Of a stretch of 64,000 nucleotides of DNA, positions 58,689 through 64,000 are shown in pieces. The notes beneath the pieces were generated by a model that had not been told where the DNA came from, did no database searches, and was given only the letters and a program-made list of their open reading frames with translations. The translations under genes were made by a program, and so were the position numbers. The stretch spans positions 682,001 through 746,000 of the forward strand of contig CM035318.1 in the NCBI GenBank assembly GCA_000497125.2, given 5' to 3'. The stretch comes from Spironucleus salmonicida. Taxonomy: Eukaryota; Fornicata; Diplomonadida; Hexamitidae. Position 1 is the stretch's first letter. Each line of letters starts with the position of its first letter.

Positions 58689-60275
58689 TCACTCATTACC
58701 AACAATTTTCTATTTCTATTTTCGACTGTACGCCGCAAGGCTCGTCGTCCAGAGCACCATTACAACAACTCCAAGTACCAACAGTACCCATCCCTCCCAA
58801 AACACCCCATATTCCACCAAAACATCAATACTCTGAACGTGTAGCTCGCTCCCCAGCACATAAAGGACACCAAAGAACGGTGTAAAGCTGACCTGGTTGA
58901 TAGTGAACTCTTCGGCAGAGCTGACCCGGAAACAGTAAATATTATTAGTAGATGGGAAGACAAAGTTGTCTGCGGCCTCGAAATCGAGCAGCCTGTCTGC
59001 AAAGTGCTCTAGATTAACCGCCAGCTTAAGTTCGATGCGCGCAAATGCGCGACCTGTCAGAATGCGTGTTTTAACTTCTACACACAGCTGCTTCTGCACC
59101 AAGACCAACACAACTTGCCCACCGGGGAAGGTTTAAGCTCTGAAAATATAGGATTTCAAGTAGGCACCATCTTCGCTCCATGCCTTGTATAGGATGTTCA
59201 GGGAAGCATTATGCGCCAAAGTTTAAATACGATATAGTGCTGCATTGCAGAGCGCCAGGGACCCAAACTGTGAGATTTCCCATGTCTCACATGTGATATA
59301 ATCGTCTATGTCAAACGGGGAATTCGGTAGGAACTGTAGCTAGAAAGTGTTGTTCCTTGAGTCCTGAATCACTATCCAGTACTCTGTTTTATAGTAATTT
59401 TGGAAGGCACAAGCGATGCCTGGTGTTTAGAAGACATGTATCACATTTTCAGAAAATGATAGTCCTGACTAGCTGACGCAGCTGCTGTCCGAGATCCTGG
59501 TATCGATTTTTATCTGAAAAACTAAGGTAAAAGGAACGTCTGTAAGGATAGTTTCAAGAATTCCATACGGGTTCTTGTAAATATTAGTTGAAACTATCTT
59601 CATGGGGAGATTGATTTCTACTTCAAAATCAATGAAGTTATCAGATGATATGCTGACACTCTGTTGACGGCAAGCTAAATTCTCCTCATTCGTGCCAGAT
59701 ATACAATTCTTCTCCTTAAACTTAAGATTTGAAAAATCAAACAAAGCTAAAGGCACTGTTTCTCGTTACAAAATTTCACCTTTTAAGAATACGACTTAGG
59801 TTATATCGCCGGTAGGTCTTATCACACAATTCGGATTGATTTTAACAAATGGTTAAATTTTTATATTGGCAGAAAATTAAATTTATGAATCTTGAATACA
59901 ATCGTTATAATTATAATATGTTTCCAACAATTATCCAACAGCACTACTCTAAGCTAAATTATCATCTAAAAAGGTTATTTAGTATGAAGCTATAATATAA
60001 ATCGTTGCATCTTCAGCAGAATCCCCACCCTGTGGCATTAACAATATATTCGCAGGAGAAAATGCATCGTAAAATTCAAAATTTGATCGAAACAATACTT
60101 TACCTATTTAAACTTCATATATAGCAGTTTTGTTTGTCTGGATCTGACATGCTTTCAACTCACTAGCTTTGAGGTTGATCTTTGGAATAGTTTAAAGCGT
60201 GATCAAGTTTGTGATTGGGTTTATAATAACTTTTGATGAATCCATTTAACAGGTGAAACACAATATAATCAACAT
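58689..60275 (-). CDS. Type I membrane protein, 528-aa family, copy 3
   Basis: ATG 60275 to TGA 58689-58691, exactly 528 residues. Start MLIILCFTCQMDSSKVIINP, then YEVQIGKVLFRSNFEFYDAF, NYNDCIQDSQI, NPNCVI, CETWEISQFGSL, ILYKAWSEDGAY and FPSTNNIYCFRV. One C-terminal span (GWVLLVLGVVVMVLWTTSLA) and a basic/Gln tail. It is GC-rich in the C-terminal 500 bp and AT-rich at the N-terminus, the reverse of copy 2. Shared Cys and Trp positions among the three copies argue for a conserved disulfide-bonded ectodomain. Confidence 0.82.
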
Positions 60276-61204
60276 TTTTTAATCAAAAGATTGCGTGTCG
60301 TTATGTAATTTTATATTATTGAGTTGTTTAAACATTAAGTTTTTAAAACATAAATATTAGAATTTAGTAGTTACTATTACGTGGAAAAAACAATCTAAAT
60401 TCATTGAAAATTATAGCAAAAGATGTAAAATATTGAGTTAAAGTGATTTTTCTGTATTTTTAATTCGCAATTTATATACTAGGAACTGAATTTTATTTTA
60501 TTTTAATAAATTCAAACTTTATTATGTAGTAAAACAATTTTTGCAGATAAAATTTAGATAATAACTAAGTTATTTTATGTAGGGATAATAAAACACAAAA
60601 TTAAAAAATAAAATTAAGTAGTATATTATTAATATAAAAAAGTATTATCAAAAGCAGAACTTAAATAGTTGGAAAATTATGTGTTATAGATGATAAAAAG
60701 TATATTAGTACACTATTTATTCTAACCTGTACTATACTAGCTCTACTAAGACAATATATGGAAAATATTATAACTTTGTGCCTATTAGTTCAAGGTTATC
60801 AACATCTAAGTAATACTTATATTAAGTCACATGAAATAAGTGTATACATATATAATAAAAATATTAAAATATTTTTCTCATAAAATATTGTTATCTTCCC
60901 AACCACCTTAATCCGTATTAGAGCACTATAATGACATGATGATTGGATTAGCACCTTAATATATTATTAAAGAGAAATATATAAATGAATTAAAGAATTA
61001 AATGTTTAAAAGTAACTCAAGCATAGTTACGAAAAAAATAAAGCTTTTACTTATTTATATAAAATAAGTAATTAGTCAACATATTACGTTATTGACTAAG
61101 GCAGAGTAGCTATTTAAATTATATCTTATGTGTAAAGTTATATTCTGCAATGTACTTTGTATTTTAAATAGATTTTTCGAGAGTTAGTAAAACAATTAAC
61201 TCAT
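60276..61204. other. AT-rich intergenic region
   Basis: 930 bp of AT-rich DNA with no supported gene. The short frame extending the truncated gene from the neighbouring repeat ends here at TGA 61076. Confidence 0.5.
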
Positions 61205-61300
61205 AAATAAATACTTGAAGACTCTGCCGGCCGGGGCGCACCCCCGCCGGGCGCTGTAGGTGCGTGAACCGCACGCGATGCACGCGAGCTCTGTATGCAT
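61076..61300 (-). pseudogene. Truncated Cys-containing gene (right copy)
   Basis: ATG 61300; the first 32 codons are identical to 53921-54016, then the repeat ends and the frame continues in AT-rich DNA to TGA 61076-61078 (74 codons). Either a new short protein or a broken 5' end; the latter is more likely because both copies diverge at the same base. Confidence 0.35.
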
Positions 61301-61328
61301 CTAAGGAGCGGAAAGGGAAGGGAAATTG

Positions 61329-61694
61329 TCACTTCTGGAGGTCCTGCTCCAGCTTGCCGTAGAGGCGCTCCATCACGCGGTTGAAGTTGGGCTGGCCGGT
61401 GCGGGTCTTGGCGTGGGACCGGAAGTACTCCTTGCGCTTGAGCCGGCGGCCCTCGTCCAGTGCGGCCTGCTGCTCCCGGCGCTGCGCGTCGCGGTCCTCG
61501 CGCTGCTGGAGCACGGCCTGTTCGCGCGTGCGCTTGGGCCTCCGCTCTGGGGCGGGCGGGAGCGCGGCCTGCAGCTCGGGGTGGCGCTGGGCGATGCCGG
61601 CGAGCATGTCGGGCTCCAGCAGGCCCTGCACGCGCTGGGCCGCGATCTTCTGGAGCACGCGCGCGTTCTTGCTCTTGAAGGAGAACTGGGGCAT
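61329..61694 (-). CDS. Basic helical protein, FYV7/TAP26-like? (right copy)
   Basis: Mirror copy of 53527-53892; identical protein, with one synonymous base change. Confidence 0.7.
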   Translation of the reverse strand: MPQFSFKSKNARVLQKIAAQRVQGLLEPDMLAGIAQRHPELQAALPPAPERRPKRTREQAVLQQREDRDAQRREQQAALDEGRRLKRKEYFRSHAKTRTGQPNFNRVMERLYGKLEQDLQK

Positions 61695-61725
61695 TGCGGA
61701 GCGGGAATGGGAGTGAAAGGGAGCG

Positions 61726-62409
61726 TCACTTCGGGGGCGCCTGGAACGGCACCATCACGTAGTAGCACTGCGGCGGGTAGGCCGGGGCTGCGTACTGCGG
61801 CGGGTAGGCCAGGTAGGGCACCGTCTGGGGCATGGCCTGTTAATATGATGCAGGCCACGCGGCAGTCGTCGGGGGTGTCGCGGTCGCTTGCGGCGCCGCT
61901 GCCTCCCTCGGGGCCGGCTGGGCTTCTGTCCTGGCAGGGGCCTTCTGGGGGTCCGCTGCCTTGCGCTGGCCCGGGGGCTGCTCGGAGCTCCTCCTGGCGG
62001 GCGCGGGGGTCTTCTTGGCCGGAGGGCCGCTCTCGGCCACGGCCTCCTGGGCGGGGGCTGCTGCGGGGAGCGGCTCAGGCACCTTCCTGGCGGCCCTGCG
62101 CTTGGCTGCTCCAGCTGGCACTGGGGCGTCTATCGTGATCCTGAACTCCTCGGGCGCGGCCCTCTGGGGGACCGCGGGGGGCTGCTGTGCCTAAGGCTTC
62201 GGCTTCCCGGTGCCAGGGCGCTTGGGGGCACGCTGGTCCCTCGCCTCCATGTCCTTGAGCTTCGCCTCGAACTTGACGTCCTGCTGGCTCTTGAAGTTCT
62301 GCGTGTACGTGACGGGGGCGAAGGAGGTGGACACGAGGCCCCTGCCCTTGCTGGAGGCGCTGTGCCTGGCTGGCTTCGGGTCCGCAAACGAGATCACGAA
62401 GTCCTGCAT
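61726..62409 (-). CDS. Ala/Pro-rich disordered protein (right copy)
   Basis: Mirror copy of 52812-53495, 227 residues, including the same in-frame TAG and TAA. The start box is included in the repeat; upstream of it the DNA differs from the left copy. Confidence 0.75.
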
Positions 62410-62452
62410 TGGAGGAGCGGAAATTGGGGAAGGGGCATTTAAGGAGTGAAAT

Positions 62453-62927
62453 TATAATGCTGCTTGTAGTGCAAGTGCACAGAAAAGTACTTCGTGCGTT
62501 ATGATGCATCCTTGCACAAGCAACCGTGATTATAGAGAGCAGAAACGTATCCTAAGAAGTAAGTGTTGTAAAGTATATGTATTAATTAAGCAATCGACGG
62601 TAAGCAATTAATACAATAAATTAATGTTATAAAGTTGTAATAATACTAATTAATAATTATATTAAATTAGTGCTCATCTTGTATAGTAATTATCATTCAT
62701 AAGTTGAAGTTATTATACAGATATCAACTATCTTAGTTCAATTTAATTTTTAGGACATCTATTAATTATATTAATAATATCCCTTCTATATCTAAAAAAA
62801 TATTAAATAACAAATATTGGTTTATAAAATATTAATTTAACGTTAGCCCTTGAAAGTAGTTTAGATTTTTTAGCAAATAGTGAATTATTATAAAATAACA
62901 TTATTAATTGACTATCCTTTTTAATAA
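62453..62927. other. AT-rich intergenic, nothing recognised
   Basis: 475 bp of AT-rich DNA. A short minus-strand frame near 62509 continues into the repeat and is judged spurious. Confidence 0.5.
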
Positions 62928-63188
62928 ATGTCATTTCGATGGAAAAACGAAGAGCGTGATACTCTTTTAGAGCTTGTAGCGATGAAAAAAGATTGGAAGT
63001 CTATTGGATAAGCATTGAAAAAAACTACTAGGCAATGCTATGATTTTTATAGAAATTACTCAAAGAGCAAACAGCTTAATGATTTCAAGTATGTTTAGCT
63101 GTTCGAGAAGGTAAGTTAACAGGTTGCCTAGAAGTAGTACTAACTAGATGATAGCTACCTTTGTATAAATAGTATTTTTAACGAGTGA
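62928..63188 (+). CDS. Myb/SANT-like DNA-binding mini-protein
   Basis: ATG 62928 to TGA 63186-63188, 86 residues. The N-terminal 45 residues fit one Myb/SANT repeat: FRWKNEERDTLLELVAMKKD, then WKSIGQALKKTTRQCYDFYR with the spaced aromatic residues (Trp 5, Trp 24, Tyr/Phe near 40) and three helices. The remainder is Gln-rich with many TAR codons. Single-repeat Myb proteins are numerous in diplomonads; a role in DNA binding is likely, target unknown. Confidence 0.75.
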
Positions 63189-63523
63189 TGTTAAAATGTG
63201 TTGTGATACTTGAATGATTGTTTAAGTCTAAATCACAAAATAATTTAAAATCAACAATACAATGCATAATAACGTAATTATTAATTATTGTTATTACAAT
63301 TTACTATCCTTTAATTATCTCAAACAATATTAGATATTTAATTATATCCAATTAGTATCAATTACTGACATTTTTTCTGACGATTTAATACTACGATGCA
63401 AAGTATAAAAATTATCCAGCAATTATAATATTGATTTTACATTACACAATCTAATTATAGTTATTTATTCTAAAATATTATTATATAAATATAATCAATT
63501 ATTTTATTCGCGCTCTAATAAAA
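63189..63523. other. AT-rich intergenic
   Basis: 335 bp of AT-rich DNA, no feature seen. Confidence 0.5.
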
Positions 63524-63712
63524 ATGTACTAACTAATTTTGAGTTTAGTTCTATTAGGATTTAGCGCTTTTGCCTGTTTTATTTACGTTCGAAATATTAT
63601 TGAGGTTAAAAAAGCTTGCTTAATAGAGTAAAAACTAAGGAAAATGCTACAAAATAGACACTAATCTTGCTAAGAAACTTTAAATTGTGAATTCATTATT
63701 GAGGGATGGTGA
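63524..63712 (+). CDS. Single-pass membrane peptide, 62 aa
   Basis: ATG 63524 to TGA 63710-63712. One N-terminal hydrophobic span (LILSLVLLGFSAFACFIYV) followed by a Lys/Arg/Gln helix (VKKACLIEQKLRKMLQNRHQ) and a Cys-containing end. Looks like a signal-anchored small protein; family unknown. Confidence 0.5.
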
Positions 63713-64000
63713 AACAACTCGCAATTATATTTCAAGCCCGCAACACGCATTTTCACAACTTTATTATGACATTTGCGTTAGCATGCCTAGAAACTCTCTT
63801 AGTGATTTAGTCTTAATTTTACACTAACAAACTCAGTTTCTTATTTTATATCATATTTACTACTCAAAATACGTATTAACCAGTTTCTCACTTTTCATAA
63901 TTCTCTATTTATTCATCATAATTTTTCTAAAGCAGTTACTGACCATAAACTCCAACCTCATTATCCGATACTATTTTTAATTATCGCATTTTAAAGATAC
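63713..64000. other. AT-rich end of window
   Basis: A short minus frame (MRQLKIVSDNEVGVYGQQLL, 33 codons) and other short frames are present; none is strong enough to call. Confidence 0.4.

Larger units (their letters stand above)
61205..62452 (-). repeat. 1248-bp inverted repeat, right copy
   Basis: Reverse complement of 52769-54016. On this side the flanks are unrelated AT-rich DNA. Confidence 0.92.

Overview
The window reads as nuclear DNA of an anaerobic protist that uses TGA as its only stop codon and reads TAA and TAG as glutamine. Under the standard code every recognisable gene is broken by TAA/TAG at positions where families tolerate Gln; under the TAR=Gln code they become single uninterrupted frames (pyruvate:ferredoxin oxidoreductase, P4-ATPase, cap methyltransferase, CHY/RING E3 ligase, CoaBC). 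A single-chain PFOR, no visible introns, very short gaps between many genes and abundant LRR/Myb-type small proteins fit a hexamitin diplomonad (Hexamita, Trepomonas or Spironucleus relative) best. An oxymonad or anaerobic ciliate is not excluded. Base composition is strongly bimodal: many intergenic stretches and some genes are extremely AT-rich, while other genes are GC-rich.

Layout. 1-5.8 kb: a partial gene, two small unknown genes, PFOR (minus), and a small acidic gene. 6.1-7.7 kb: first of three 528-residue secreted/type I membrane paralogues. 8.8-13.5 kb: a small multi-pass protein, a ubiquitin hydrolase fused to LRRs, an mRNA cap (guanine-N7) methyltransferase and a coiled-coil protein. 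14.1-17 kb: a MalY-like PLP enzyme and a TauE/SafE transporter. 17.4-20 kb: a large LRR protein, then an ankyrin-like pseudogene.

21.1-35.9 kb: a giant palindrome. Two arms of about 6.89 kb (21147-28036 and 29008-35897) flank a 971-bp unique spacer. Each arm carries an F-BAR-like coiled-coil protein, CoaBC, a small Cys-rich protein, an SmG-like protein, a tail-anchored GTPase-fold-like protein, an unknown protein, a protein kinase and a coiled-coil protein. The coiled-coil gene is complete only in the right arm.

36-45.9 kb: a degenerate membrane-protein copy, a small gene, a P4-ATPase flippase, a large unknown protein and a PIRH2/RCHY1-like ligase. 47.5-50.6 kb: a small unknown gene and the second 528-residue paralogue. 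52.5-62.5 kb: a second, mosaic set of inverted repeats (279 bp and 1248 bp) surrounding an alpha-solenoid gene, a 226-residue gene, the intact copy of the small membrane protein and the third 528-residue paralogue. 62.9-63.7 kb: a Myb/SANT mini-protein and a single-pass membrane peptide.

Metabolically the window touches fermentative pyruvate oxidation (PFOR), CoA synthesis (CoaBC supplies phosphopantetheine) and sulfur amino acid/sulfur anion handling (MalY-like lyase next to TauE/SafE). The rest is RNA capping/splicing, ubiquitin turnover and lipid asymmetry. A recurrent TTYCCRCTCC box lies 2-7 nt upstream of six start codons and is a candidate core promoter/initiator.
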